The notes: generated by a model from the letters alone, not told the origin. DNA of 64,000 bases from Chelatococcus reniformis (GCF_014640075.1 NZ_BMGG01000002.1:186001-250000), one strand, 5' to 3'. Numbered from the stretch's first letter, positions 1 through 8,716 are shown. Numbers and translations: made by a program.

Positions 1-216
1 CGGCGGCAGCGCCACCACGCGAAAGACCCTGGGGCTCACCCGTTCCATGATCGCCTTGATGACACCGCCCTTGCCGGCGCCGTCCCGCCCCTCGAAGACG
101 ATGCACACCTTGGCGCCCGTGTGCTTCGCCCAGAGTTGCAGCTTCACCAGCTCGATATGGAGCTCCTCGAGCTTGCGCGCATAGGCTTTGCGCGACAGTG
201 GCACCGGCATGTCCAT
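1..216 (-). CDS. ppk2: Polyphosphate kinase 2 (PPK2), N-terminal 72 residues, cut by window edge
   Basis: PPK2 enzymes move phosphate between polyphosphate and nucleotides in the cytoplasm. The visible part starts MDMPVPLSRKAYARKLEEL and carries the Walker A-type loop FEGRDGAGKGG near residues 42-52, the PPK2 signature, followed by the usual segment leading to the lid. The ATG at 214-216 is chosen because an AGGGAG Shine-Dalgarno lies just upstream. The gene continues past base 1, so its class (I, II or III) cannot be told. It lies 24 bp downstream of an unknown gene on the same strand, probably in one operon. Confidence 0.9.
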   Translation of the reverse strand, partial: MDMPVPLSRKAYARKLEELHIELVKLQLWAKHTGAKVCIVFEGRDGAGKGGVIKAIMERVSPRVFRVVALPP

Positions 217-240
217 GGCGCGCCCTCCCTTAGTAGGCCG

Positions 241-723
241 TCAGTCCCAGTGGAGAAAGAAGCCGATGTCGCCGGGCAGGCCCCCCGGCCAGTCCATGAT
301 GATCGCCTTCAGCTTGAAGTTCGCGGGCTGCAGCTGGTCCCGCCAGAGCTCATAGGCCTGGCGCGGGCGCCCCGTCAGCGTGTCCGGCCAGCCAGACTCC
401 GAGTTGTTGATGGCACGCCCCTTGTCCGAGCACAGATCGTTGGGGAAGCGCATCACCATGAGCTCGGTGTCGCCGCGCTGGGCGGCGCTGCGCAGGCGCG
501 CCATCAGATTGTGCACGATCTCACGCAGTCGCTCGGGCGTCGCGTCGATGGGCTGTGCCAAGGTCTTCGCAAGCTCGGCCCGCGCCCTGTCGGCCCGATC
601 CATGGCGGAGACGAACTGGGCCGCCTTCGCCATCTGCATTTCCTGCATGTAGTGACGGAGGTCATCGGCTGACATGAAGGTCTCGTCGCCGAGATCGTGA
701 TGCTCAACTGCTTGCGACGACAT
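241..723 (-). CDS. Conserved-looking hypothetical protein, 160 aa, upstream of PPK2
   Basis: I do not recognise the family. The protein is soluble, without signal peptide or membrane segment. The first two thirds are helical and charged (for example DDLRHYMQEMQMAKAAQF); the last 60 residues are rich in Trp, Pro and Gly (WPDTLTGRPRQAYELW, DWPGGLPGDIGFFLHWD). A near-perfect AAGGAGG ribosome site precedes the ATG, which supports real expression. The stop is 24 bp before the PPK2 start, so co-transcription is likely. A role with the polyphosphate enzyme is inference from position only. Confidence 0.75.
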   Translation of the reverse strand: MSSQAVEHHDLGDETFMSADDLRHYMQEMQMAKAAQFVSAMDRADRARAELAKTLAQPIDATPERLREIVHNLMARLRSAAQRGDTELMVMRFPNDLCSDKGRAINNSESGWPDTLTGRPRQAYELWRDQLQPANFKLKAIIMDWPGGLPGDIGFFLHWD

Positions 724-770
724 CGCTTCCCCTCCTTCTTATTGCAGAGGCTAATTTGCCCGCTTCCAGA

Positions 771-1199
771 CTAGCGCCGCACATCCGCAGCACCGCATTT
801 TCGATAGCTGCTCCCGACAGTGTCCGTGAGGCTTGTGTAACGCCGCAATTCGGCAGCGGAACGAGACGCCAGGATGGCCTTCATCTCTTCGCTGGCGACG
901 GCGTTGGTGCAAGCGAGATCAAGCACGCGCCGGTCGCCCGACCGTTTCGTCGCCTTGATTGCGCACGATGCGAGCGGCGTCTGGAGGCGGTTCCCGGCGA
1001 TGATGAAAGCGGCGGTGAAGGCGCTCGCACTCGGCTTGAAGGCGAGCCCCTTGCCAGTGGACACGAAGACGTCTTGGCAGGTGCCGCCCTGCTCGAGCCA
1101 GGCACCTTGAAATTCCGCCGCGGTCGAGCCGGTCGGCACCCCCACAAGAGAGAGGAGTGCCACCAGCCCGCCTGTCCAGATGAGCATCTGCGTGCGCAC
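771..1199 (-). CDS. Small secreted hypothetical protein, 142 aa
   Basis: The frame is open further upstream, but I place the start at a GTG at 1199 because GGGAGGG lies about 9 nt before it and the resulting N-terminus is a good signal peptide: MRTQ, a hydrophobic core LIWTGGLVALLSLVGV, then a likely cut after GSTAA. The mature part of roughly 115 residues has three internal cysteines and one near the C-terminus (QGGTCQDVF, LASCAIK, LACTNAV, YRKCGAADVRR), suggesting periplasmic disulphides. Family not recognised. It stands alone on the minus strand. Confidence 0.6.
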   Translation of the reverse strand: MRTQMLIWTGGLVALLSLVGVPTGSTAAEFQGAWLEQGGTCQDVFVSTGKGLAFKPSASAFTAAFIIAGNRLQTPLASCAIKATKRSGDRRVLDLACTNAVASEEMKAILASRSAAELRRYTSLTDTVGSSYRKCGAADVRR

Positions 1200-1844
1200 A
1201 GCTTGGTCCCTCCCGCGAACAGCGTGCCGTCGCGCAACAACGCTCACTTCATGAGCCATTCTTATCTCGACAGCATGCCAAATCGTCTCAATTCTGTCCA
1301 ACGAAAGGCCTGCCTTCCGACGGCAGAAAACTTTATCTTGGCAGTATGGCAAAGTGCTCGTTGGCTGTCCAACGGCAAGTGCGCGGCCCGCGGGCGCATC
1401 TCTTCTGACGAGGGACCGTCCCGACCCTGTGCGGCGCACCTCGTTCGGACGTTGAACAGGCAGGAAGGTGACGTGCCGGCAAGGCGGATGACAGGCCCGC
1501 GCGCGACGCTCAGAGCTGCGGCTATACGACCACCGCCTTGCTCGCTACCGCGCCCTTCGCGCCGTCCCGCTCAATGTAAGCTACAGCTTCGCATCGGGTA
1601 GATGAATACTTATCGAGGTGAGCGGTATCCGATGTTCTGGCTGGGGGCTGGCCGGCGCACATCGCTCCTGTCCGAGCGCCGCTCCAGATCGAACGACTTG
1701 GAACATCCCGATCAGATCGTTCCATCCGATCGGGAAATGCACTCGGCGCGAGCGCCGCTGCAGGATATGGAGCAGCCATCCCCATCCAGTCAGGCTCGGA
1801 CGCGCGAGCCATCGGACGTCAGGCCGCAACGCCAAGGAGGAACC
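1200..1844. other. Intergenic stretch without a convincing gene
   Basis: The 645 bp lie between the divergent secreted-protein gene and the AAA ATPase. Open frames here lack ribosome sites and recognisable content. The stretch holds one copy of the 31-bp repeat (1710-1740) and, overlapping it, an inverted repeat with arms CCCGATC (1707-1713) and GATCGGG (1728-1734). It must contain promoters for both flanking genes, but I cannot point to convincing -35/-10 boxes. Confidence 0.5.
1710..1740 (+). repeat. 31-bp dispersed repeat, copy 1
   Basis: Matches the segment at 14427-14457 at 28 of 31 positions with no gap. The shared core reads GTTCCATCCGA followed by CGGGAAATGC. In copy 2 the core forms a tight hairpin CGGATGG-TT-CCATCCG; in this copy that hairpin is weaker, but an overlapping CCCGATC/GATCGGG pair exists. 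Both copies are intergenic. Confidence 0.7.
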
Positions 1845-2399
1845 GTGAACGGGTCAGAGCGCTTCATTGTCGTCACCGGGGGCCCCGGCTCCGGCAAGAG
1901 CACGCTACTCGACGCGCTGGCCGCGGAGGGTGTCGCCGTCATGCCGGAGGCCGGACGTGCCATCATCCGCGATCAGGTGGCGATCGGTGGTGCAGCATTG
2001 CCCTGGGCCGACTCCGCGGCATTCGCCGAGCTGATGCTCTCCTGGGAAATGCGGTCCTGGCGCGAGGCAGACCGGTTGCCCCACCCCGTGCTGTTCGACC
2101 GCGGCGTACCGGACGTCATCGGCTATCTCGAACTGTGCGGCCTTCCGGTGCCGGCCCATGTGGGCCGTGCGGGTGAGCTCTACCGGTACAACGCCCGCGT
2201 GTTCATCGCGCCACCCTGGGCGGACATCTATGTCCAGGACGGCGAGCGCAAGCAGTCCCTCGACGAGGCTGCCCGCACGCACGACGCCATGGCCGCGGTC
2301 TACGGTCGCTTGGGCTACGAGTTGCTGGCGCTGCCGCGCACGCCGGTCGCGGAGCGGGTCCGGTTCGTGCGGCGCGCGCTAGGCCTCGCCGACGTCTAG
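1845..2399 (+). CDS. AAA_28-family ATP-binding protein, 184 aa
   Basis: A small P-loop NTPase or kinase-like protein. The Walker A motif GGPGSGKST is at about residues 12-20, right after a first beta strand (RFIVVT). A later FDRGVPD segment resembles the Asp-containing strand-2 region of nucleoside-kinase-like AAA_28 proteins. Start: GTG at 1845 preceded by AAGGAGG with ideal spacing; the open frame upstream of it is not protein-like. The substrate of this family is generally unknown. A strong 17-bp-stem hairpin follows directly. Confidence 0.85.
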   Translation: MNGSERFIVVTGGPGSGKSTLLDALAAEGVAVMPEAGRAIIRDQVAIGGAALPWADSAAFAELMLSWEMRSWREADRLPHPVLFDRGVPDVIGYLELCGLPVPAHVGRAGELYRYNARVFIAPPWADIYVQDGERKQSLDEAARTHDAMAAVYGRLGYELLALPRTPVAERVRFVRRALGLADV

Positions 2400-2401
2400 G
2401 T

Positions 2402-2440
2402 AGGGCATGTCCGGCGAATTCCTTTCGCCGGACATGCCCT
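2402..2440. terminator. Bidirectional hairpin terminator with perfect 17-bp stem
   Basis: Arms at 2402-2418 and 2424-2440 (AGGGCATGTCCGGCGAA and its exact complement) enclose a 5-nt loop. It lies 2 bp after the ATPase stop and between convergent genes. No long T-run follows on either side. Confidence 0.75.
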
Positions 2441-2501
2441 CTCTCGTTGCTCCGACGCGATTGCGGACACAGAACCGCTGCACGCTCCTGCTGCTCGCAC
2501 C

Positions 2502-3263
2502 CTAACGCCCTCCGGCGACACGCAGCACCGCGCCGGAGACGTAGCTCGCCGCGTCCGACAGCAGGAACACGATCGTGCGCGCCACCTCGTCGGCGCTGCC
2601 CTCGCGGCCGATGGGAACGCTGCTCTTGAGCCGCTCCAGCCGATCGCGAGCGCCGGCGGCCGCATGGATCTCCGTGTCGATCAGCCCCGGCGCCACCGCG
2701 TTGACGCGGATGCCGTCGGGCCCGAGCTCCTTGCTGAGCCCGATAGTGAGGGAATCGATGGCGCCTTTGCTCGCCGCGTACCAGACGAACTCGCCGGGGC
2801 TGCCGAGCGTGGCCGCCACGGACCCTACGTTGACGATGGCGCCGCCGGCGCCGCCCTGGCGCATCGACAGCCGTGGGATCGCCTCGCGCGCGACCAGAAT
2901 CGCGCCGGTCACGTTCACCTGAATACATTCGGCGATCATGTCGGGCGCGGCCGTCGCCAGCGGGCCGACATGGCCCGTGACCCCGGCATTGTTGACGAGG
3001 TCCGTGATGCGGCCTAGGCCGTCGTCCACCTCGGCGAACAGCCGCGCGATGTCGGCCGGCCGGCCGGTGTCCGCCTGCACGGCCAGCGCCCGCCGGCCCC
3101 TGGCGCGGATGGCGGCGGCAACCCGGCCCGCGGCGTCCGCATCGTTCCGGTAGGACAGGGCCACATCGAAGCCCGCATCTGCCGCCTGCACGGCCGCCGC
3201 CGCACCGATGCCGCGCGAGCCTCCGGTGATCAGCACGATCCTGCGTATCGCATCGGTCGTCAT
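2502..3263 (-). CDS. SDR-family NAD(P)-dependent oxidoreductase, 253 aa
   Basis: A classical short-chain dehydrogenase/reductase with a Rossmann fold. It has the cofactor loop TGGSRGIG (residues 14-21), the NNAG motif, a catalytic serine (VNVGSVAA) and the YAASK Tyr-Lys pair. YRNDADAA after strand 2 hints at NADP(H) rather than NAD. The C-terminus (SYVSGAVLRVAGGR) is the usual SDR ending. The substrate cannot be predicted. It is divergent from the aldehyde oxidoreductase operon, with which it shares a 121-bp promoter region. Confidence 0.9.
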   Translation of the reverse strand: MTTDAIRRIVLITGGSRGIGAAAAVQAADAGFDVALSYRNDADAAGRVAAAIRARGRRALAVQADTGRPADIARLFAEVDDGLGRITDLVNNAGVTGHVGPLATAAPDMIAECIQVNVTGAILVAREAIPRLSMRQGGAGGAIVNVGSVAATLGSPGEFVWYAASKGAIDSLTIGLSKELGPDGIRVNAVAPGLIDTEIHAAAGARDRLERLKSSVPIGREGSADEVARTIVFLLSDAASYVSGAVLRVAGGR

Positions 3264-3384
3264 CTACTCCCCCTGATTGCTCGGCCGCGGCCGGAACTTA
3301 CCCGCGGCTCGCGGGTTCGACGTTGGAATCATTATCAACTATGTCGCGCGCCTCCGGCCACCATGCCCATCATAGGATTGTGCC

Positions 3385-3918
3385 ATGCTGCAGCGAACCG
3401 ATGCCTCGCAGCGAGGCGAATTGTACCGGGTCAAACTGGCGATCAATGGTGCGCCGCACGACGTCGAGGTCGCGCCCTGGGTGACGCTGCTCGACCTGCT
3501 GCGCGAAGGGCTGGGTCTCACCGGCACCAAGAAGGGCTGTGACCACGGCCAGTGCGGTGCCTGTACCGTGCTGCTCGATGGAATGCGCGTGAACGCCTGC
3601 CTGCTGCTGGCGGTGACCTGCGACGACCGGGCGATCACGACGATCGAGGGCGTCGCGAGCCTGGAGCCGACGGCGGGCGGCGGGCTGCATCCGCTGCAGG
3701 ATGCCTTCATGGATCACGACGCCTTCCAGTGCGGCTATTGCACGCCCGGCCAGATCTGCTCGGCGGTGGGGCTGATCGCGGAGGGCCACGCCCACAGCCG
3801 GGACGAGGTGCGAGAGCTGATGAGCGGCAACCTCTGCCGATGCGGCGCCTACAGCAACATTGCCGACGCCGTCTGGCAGGTCCTCCGCGATGGCACGGCC
3901 GGGGAGGGCGGGCGATGA
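3385..3918 (+). CDS. paoA: Aldehyde oxidoreductase iron-sulfur subunit (PaoA/YagT-like), 177 aa
   Basis: Small electron-transfer subunit of a xanthine-dehydrogenase-family molybdoenzyme. The plant-ferredoxin-type [2Fe-2S] cluster is bound by Cys52, 57, 60 and 72 (CDHGQCGACTVLLDG), and the second [2Fe-2S] cluster by QCGYCTPGQI and NLCRCGAY. E. coli PaoA carries a Tat signal; here the N-terminus is short (MLQRTDASQRG) with no twin-arginine signal or hydrophobic segment, so a cytoplasmic enzyme is inferred. It overlaps the next gene by 4 nt (ATGA) and leads a three-gene operon. Confidence 0.93.
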   Translation: MLQRTDASQRGELYRVKLAINGAPHDVEVAPWVTLLDLLREGLGLTGTKKGCDHGQCGACTVLLDGMRVNACLLLAVTCDDRAITTIEGVASLEPTAGGGLHPLQDAFMDHDAFQCGYCTPGQICSAVGLIAEGHAHSRDEVRELMSGNLCRCGAYSNIADAVWQVLRDGTAGEGGR

Positions 3919-4931
3919 TCCGCTTCGACTACGTGCGCCCCACCAGCGTGCCGGATGCGGTGAAGGCGCTTGCGGCAAAGCCGGGCGCGCAGGTGATCGC
4001 CGGTGGCACCAATCTGGTCGACCTCCTCAAGTACGACGTGGCCAAGCCGTCGCGGCTGATCGATATCAATCGTCTGCCGCTCCGCGCTATCGAGGACACC
4101 GCCGACGGCGGCCTCAAGCTCGGCGCCCTCGTGACCAACGCCGACGCGGCCTATGACGTCCGGGTCGCGCAACGGTTCCCGCTGCTCGCCAGCGCCATCC
4201 TGGCAGGCGCATCGGCGCAGCTGCGCAACGCGGCTACCACCGGCGGCAACCTGCTGCAGCGCACGCGCTGCCTCTACTTCTATGACCCCCACGTGCCCTG
4301 CAACAAGCGCGAGCCTGGTACCGGCTGTCCGGCCAGGACAGGGGTCAATCGCAACCTGGCGGTCCTGGGCACCAGCGAGCACTGCATCGCGACTCATCCT
4401 TCGGACATGTGCGTGGCGCTAGCCGCTCTGAATGCCGTCGTGCACGTCACCGGCCCGGCGGGCGAGCGGCAGATCGCCCTGAGCGACTTCCACCGCGTGC
4501 CGGGCGACCGCCCCGACCTCGACAACACGCTGGAGCGCGGCGAGCTGATCACCGCCGTCGAGGTGCCGTTCTCCGATTTCGGCCGCCACTACACCTATCT
4601 CAAGCTGCGGGACCGGCTGTCCTACGCCTTCGCGCTGGTGTCGGTCGCGGCCGCCGTGCGCCTCGATGCCGGCCGTATTGATGAGCTGCGGGTGGCGCTC
4701 GGCGGGGTCGCCCCCAAGCCGTGGCGCAACCTGGAGGCCGAGGGGCTGCTTGCGGGGGCTGCGCCGGAGCGGCGCGCCTACGAAGCCTTCGCCGACCGGC
4801 TGCTCGCTGGCGCCCAGGGCTTCGGCGACAACGACTTCAAGCTCGGGCTGGCCCGCCGCGCCATCGTCAGGGCGCTGACGCAGGCGGTTGCCGGTACCCC
4901 TCAATCGCAGAGCGACAAGCGCGTCGCCTGA
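3915..4931 (+). CDS. paoB: Aldehyde oxidoreductase FAD subunit (PaoB/YagS-like), 338 aa
   Basis: FAD-binding middle subunit. The flavin loop is AGGTNLVDLLKYDV (about residues 29-42); TTGGNLLQRTRC follows. Between them and the C-terminal domain lies the insertion typical of PaoB, with Cys119, 129, 138 and 157 (CLYFYDPHVPCNKREPGTGC, then EHC). In E. coli PaoB this insertion holds an extra [4Fe-4S] cluster, which separates the PaoABC type from ordinary xanthine dehydrogenases. The start overlaps the paoA stop (ATGA), implying translational coupling. Confidence 0.92.
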   Translation: MIRFDYVRPTSVPDAVKALAAKPGAQVIAGGTNLVDLLKYDVAKPSRLIDINRLPLRAIEDTADGGLKLGALVTNADAAYDVRVAQRFPLLASAILAGASAQLRNAATTGGNLLQRTRCLYFYDPHVPCNKREPGTGCPARTGVNRNLAVLGTSEHCIATHPSDMCVALAALNAVVHVTGPAGERQIALSDFHRVPGDRPDLDNTLERGELITAVEVPFSDFGRHYTYLKLRDRLSYAFALVSVAAAVRLDAGRIDELRVALGGVAPKPWRNLEAEGLLAGAAPERRAYEAFADRLLAGAQGFGDNDFKLGLARRAIVRALTQAVAGTPQSQSDKRVA

Positions 4932-4961
4932 ACGCTGCGGACCAGCACGGAGGAAATGGTC

Positions 4962-7214
4962 ATGCCGCCCACGGCGATCAGCCAAGCCCCCGGATTCGTC
5001 GGCCGGCCGACACGGCGCGTCGACGGCCCCCTCAAGGTCACCGGACGGGCGAAATACGCGGCGGAATACGACGCGCCCGGGCTGGCATACGGCTACATCG
5101 TGTCGAGCGCCGTCGCCGCCGGTCGGGTGCTGGCGATCGAGGCCGATGCGGCACTCCAGATGCCGGGCGTCATCCGCATTTTTAGCCACGCCGACCGGCC
5201 GGCCACGGCGACCGCGGACAAGGCCTGGCAGGATGAGGTGGCGCCGCCCGGCCACCCGTTCCGCCCATTCGGTAGTGACGAGATACACTTCGCCCTGCAG
5301 CCGATCGCGCTCGTCGTGGCCGAGACCTATGAAGCGGCGCGCGATGCCGCCTCGCTGGTGACGGCGCGCTATGAGGTGACGCAGCATCGCGTCGATCTCA
5401 AGCGCGAGCGCGCAACGGCCTACGATCCCCCCGAGAAGCGCGCCGGCATCCCGCCGCCGCCAGCCCCGCGCGGCGACTTCGCCCAGGCTTACGCGGACGC
5501 GCCGGTCAAGATCAGCGCCGACTACGTGCTGGCGCCGGAATATCACAATCCCATGGAGATGTTTGGGACCACCGTGGTCCGCAACGACGATGGCAAGCTG
5601 CTCGTCTTCGACAAGACGCAAGGCTCCCAAAACGTCAAAGCCTATCTCGCCGGCGTGTTCGGCCTGCCGGAGGGCGACATCCGGGTGGTCAACGCCTACG
5701 TCGGCGGCGCCTTCGGCACGGCCTTGCGGCCGAACATGAGCGCGGTGCTGGCCGTCATGGCGAGCCTGGCACTGGAGCGCTCGGTGCGCGTCACCCTCAC
5801 GCGCGAGCAGATGTTCGCCCTCGGCTACCGCCCGCACATGGAGCAGACCGTGTCCCTGGCGTGTGGGCGCGACGGCAAGCTGCTTGCCGTGCACCACGAT
5901 GCCGTCTCGGGCACGTCGCCTTTCGAGGACTACCAGGAGGCGGTCGTCAATTGGTCGGGCATGCTCTATGCCTGCGCCAATACCAAGTTGAGCTACGCCC
6001 TCGCCAAGCTCAACACCAATACGCCCTGCGACATGCGCGCCCCGGGGGCAACCAGCGGCGTCTATGCGCTCGAGGCCGCCATGGACGAACTCGCCCATGC
6101 TGCCGGCATCGATCCGCTAGAGCTGCGCATCCGCAACTTCTCGGAGCGCGATGGCAACACGGACAAGCCTTACTCCAGCAAGGCGCTGATGCTCTGCTAC
6201 CGGGAGGGCGCGGCGCGCTTCGGCTGGTCGCGGCGGCAGCTGGCACCGCGCTCCATGCGCGAGGGCAACGAACTGGTCGGCTTCGGCATGGCGACCGGCG
6301 TGTGGGAGGCGATGGTGGTGCCGGTGACGGCCAAGGCGATCTTGTCGGCCGACGGCGCGCTCGAGGTGTCCACGGCATCGTCCGACATCGGCACCGGCAC
6401 CTACACCATCCTTGCTCAGATCGCCGCGGACGCCTTCGGCCTGCCGCTCGAGCGCGTGACCGTGCGGATCGGCGACTCCGCTCTCTCCGCTCATCCGGTC
6501 GAAGGGGGCTCGTGGACCGCGGCCTCCGCCGGCGCCTCGGTCAGCCTCGCCTGCGCCAAGCTGAAGGAGCAGGCGCTTGCCCGGGCGCGGCGGATGACCA
6601 ATTCGCCCCTGGCCCAGGCCGCGATGGAGGAGGTCGCCTTCACAGACGGACGGATCGCGCTCGCGGGCGATGCCGGCCGCGGCGTCTCGCTTGCCGATGT
6701 CCTGCGGGCGAGCGACCTCGGCCATCTTGAAGAGGAAGCCAGCTTCACCCCCGACGAGAAGCTCGCCGGGCGCTATGCGAGCTATTCACACGCCGCGGTC
6801 TTCGCCGAGGTGCGCGTGGACGAGGAACTGGGCGTCCTGCGCGTGCCGCGTCTGGTCAGCGCCGTCGCCGGCGGCAAGATCCTCAACCCCAAGACGGCGC
6901 GCAGCCAGATCCTCGGTGGCGTCGTCATGGGGCTGGGCATGGCGCTGCACGAGGAAGGGCTGTTCGACCACGATCTCGGCCGGCTGATGAATCACAACTA
7001 TGCCGAGTATCACGTGCCGGTCAACGCCGACATCGGCGACATCGACGTGCTGTTCGTCGACGAGCACGAGGACAAGCTCGGCCATCTCGGGGTGAAAGGC
7101 CTCGGGGAGATCGGCATCGTCGGCACGGCGGCGGCCGTCGCCAACGCGATCTTCCATGCGACCGGCAAGCGCGTGCGCGACCTGCCGATCACGTTGGACA
7201 AGTTGCTGGGCTGA
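4962..7214 (+). CDS. paoC: Aldehyde oxidoreductase molybdenum subunit (PaoC/YagR-like), 750 aa
   Basis: Large catalytic subunit carrying the molybdenum cofactor (cytosine dinucleotide form in the E. coli enzyme), oxidising aldehydes to acids. It begins with the conserved FVGRPTRRVDGPLKVTG, has the cofactor-binding GGAFG (YVGGAFGTALRP) and ends with KGLGEIGIVGTAAAVANA, which contains the invariant catalytic Glu. I choose the second ATG (4962) because GGAGG at 4949-4953 is too close to the ATG at 4956. The PaoD-type cofactor chaperone is not in the window. The stop is 7 bp from that of the convergent next gene. Confidence 0.93.
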   Translation: MPPTAISQAPGFVGRPTRRVDGPLKVTGRAKYAAEYDAPGLAYGYIVSSAVAAGRVLAIEADAALQMPGVIRIFSHADRPATATADKAWQDEVAPPGHPFRPFGSDEIHFALQPIALVVAETYEAARDAASLVTARYEVTQHRVDLKRERATAYDPPEKRAGIPPPPAPRGDFAQAYADAPVKISADYVLAPEYHNPMEMFGTTVVRNDDGKLLVFDKTQGSQNVKAYLAGVFGLPEGDIRVVNAYVGGAFGTALRPNMSAVLAVMASLALERSVRVTLTREQMFALGYRPHMEQTVSLACGRDGKLLAVHHDAVSGTSPFEDYQEAVVNWSGMLYACANTKLSYALAKLNTNTPCDMRAPGATSGVYALEAAMDELAHAAGIDPLELRIRNFSERDGNTDKPYSSKALMLCYREGAARFGWSRRQLAPRSMREGNELVGFGMATGVWEAMVVPVTAKAILSADGALEVSTASSDIGTGTYTILAQIAADAFGLPLERVTVRIGDSALSAHPVEGGSWTAASAGASVSLACAKLKEQALARARRMTNSPLAQAAMEEVAFTDGRIALAGDAGRGVSLADVLRASDLGHLEEEASFTPDEKLAGRYASYSHAAVFAEVRVDEELGVLRVPRLVSAVAGGKILNPKTARSQILGGVVMGLGMALHEEGLFDHDLGRLMNHNYAEYHVPVNADIGDIDVLFVDEHEDKLGHLGVKGLGEIGIVGTAAAVANAIFHATGKRVRDLPITLDKLLG

Positions 7215-7221
7215 GCCAGCG

Positions 7222-8043
7222 TTAAATGAGGCCGCCGAACATGTCGTTCAGCCGCTTGCCCGACGCGCCTCCGGCGAGGCCGGCGAAGGAGCCGGCCTTC
7301 ATCTGCTCGGCTGCGGCGATCGCGCCGGCCCAGGCGACCCGGGCGAGGCCTCCGCCGATGCTGATACGGCGCACGCCGAGCTCGGCCAGTTCGTCCACCC
7401 CGAGCTCCGGGCCCATCACCAGCACATTGAGCGGCTTGGGCGCCACGGCGCGAACCATGGCCGCGATATCCGCTTTGTCGCGTACGCCCGGCGCAAAGAG
7501 ACAGTCGGCGCCGGCCTCGGCGAAGGCGACGAGCTTGTCGATGGCAGGAGCCATTGCCTTGGGGTCGCGCAGCAGGCCTTCGGTGCGCGCCACCAGGAGG
7601 ACGTCGGCGCCGGAGGCGTCGATGGCGGCCCGAGCGGCACGGATCCGTTCCACGGCCAAGCTCCTGTCGTAGATCTGCGCCGGCGCGTCCACATCGCGAT
7701 CCTCGATGGAGAGGCCGGCGACACCTGTCTCGACGGCGAGCGTCACGCTCGCCGCCACCCCCTCCGGAGCGGTGGCGAAGCCGGACTCGAAGTCTGCGTT
7801 CACCGGCAGATCGACTGCGGCACAGAGCGCGGTGAGATGCGCCAGCACGTCGGCGCGGGTCACGGCGTAGTCCGGGCGCCCCGCGGTCCAGGCGAAGCCC
7901 GAACTGGATGAGGCGAGGGCGGCGAAGCCCAGGTGCTGCAGCATGCGCGCGCTGCCCACGTCCCAGGGGTTGGGCAGGACGAAGCATCCGGCCGCGTGGA
8001 GGGCACGGAACGCAGCGCGCTTGTCAGCGGTGGATCGGGTCAT
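7222..8043 (-). CDS. Isocitrate lyase/PEP mutase superfamily protein, 273 aa
   Basis: A TIM-barrel enzyme of the PEP-mutase/2-methylisocitrate-lyase group. Visible: LPNPWDVGSARML near the N-terminus, the metal/substrate motif NADFESGF (canonical NADxExG), and GLSIEDRD, the SIED strand of the family. It lacks the KKCGH catalytic loop of true isocitrate lyases, so it is a member of the widespread uncharacterised bacterial branch. The reaction (C-C or P-C lyase, or oxaloacetate hydrolase) is not determinable. Convergent with paoC. Confidence 0.85.
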   Translation of the reverse strand: MTRSTADKRAAFRALHAAGCFVLPNPWDVGSARMLQHLGFAALASSSSGFAWTAGRPDYAVTRADVLAHLTALCAAVDLPVNADFESGFATAPEGVAASVTLAVETGVAGLSIEDRDVDAPAQIYDRSLAVERIRAARAAIDASGADVLLVARTEGLLRDPKAMAPAIDKLVAFAEAGADCLFAPGVRDKADIAAMVRAVAPKPLNVLVMGPELGVDELAELGVRRISIGGGLARVAWAGAIAAAEQMKAGSFAGLAGGASGKRLNDMFGGLI

Positions 8044-8146
8044 CGAAGTCTCGTCTCATCTGGAACGGCGGCGCAGCATAGGCATCGCCGCCGACTTGCG
8101 GAAGCGGATCGGCGCGACGCGGCGCAGAGGGACGCGGTCGCGCGAA

Positions 8147-8175
8147 CGCCAGCTCCGACAGCATCGGAGCTGGCG
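8147..8175 (-). terminator. Hairpin terminator with 12-bp perfect stem
   Basis: Arms CGCCAGCTCCGA (8147-8158) and TCGGAGCTGGCG (8164-8175) with a 5-nt loop, about 50 bp downstream of the PRC-barrel gene on its strand and ahead of the PEP-mutase-like gene. Confidence 0.65.
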
Positions 8176-8225
8176 CGCAGGTCCACTCGCCCTACGCGGG
8201 CGGGAAACCACTGGGCCGGCGGTGT

Positions 8226-8597
8226 CTAGATCGGCACGCCGTAGTAGTCGTTGACACGGCGGCTCCAGCCCGGATCGTGCGCATAGTCCCGCGTGATAGT
8301 TGGGGCCTTCTTCAGCCGGTCGGGGCTCTCGTCGACCACGTAACCGCCGAGGCCGGTATCATAGTGCAGCTTCTGCCAGGGCAACGGGTGGTAGTTCTCG
8401 CCCATCCCCAGAAAGCCGCCGAACGACATGAGCGCATAGGCGACCTGGCCCGAGCTCTTGTCGAGCATGACGTCGTAGATCGAGCCCATGCTATCGCCGT
8501 CGCTGTTGTAGACGCTTGTGCCTTCGACCTTGCTCGCCGCGATCAGGTTGGCGGTCTCGTCGGCGGCGACGTGACCGCCCATATGAGCGTGGGCCAT
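8226..8597 (-). CDS. PRC-barrel domain protein, 123 aa
   Basis: A small soluble protein with one PRC-barrel domain (about residues 18-90): SKVEGTSVYNSDGDSMGSIY is the classic first half and GGFLGMGENYHPLPW the second. In alphaproteobacteria such proteins are common, often stress-related, and lack an assigned reaction. The ATG at 8597 follows an AGGGAG site; the open frame extends upstream but that part is shadow sequence. It is monocistronic between two hairpins. Confidence 0.88.
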   Translation of the reverse strand: MAHAHMGGHVAADETANLIAASKVEGTSVYNSDGDSMGSIYDVMLDKSSGQVAYALMSFGGFLGMGENYHPLPWQKLHYDTGLGGYVVDESPDRLKKAPTITRDYAHDPGWSRRVNDYYGVPI

Positions 8598-8687
8598 GGC
8601 TATCTCCCTGTTGAGTACGCCTTGGGAGATTAACGCGCCAGGAGTCGGCACTGTTTCAGCTAGGCCGCAAAAAGCGCAGCCCACAGA

Positions 8688-8716
8688 CGGCTCGGGCAGC
8701 GGCGCCGCCCGAGCCG
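8688..8716 (-). terminator. Hairpin terminator downstream of the first old yellow enzyme
   Basis: Arms CGGCTCGGGC (8688-8697) and GCCCGAGCCG (8707-8716) with a 9-nt loop, about 50 bp after the stop of the minus-strand reductase gene. Confidence 0.6.

Noticed and set aside
4419-6098. 559-codon open frame on the minus strand
   Set aside because: Antisense to paoB/paoC; Gly/Arg/His-rich composition typical of GC-rich shadow frames, no domain.
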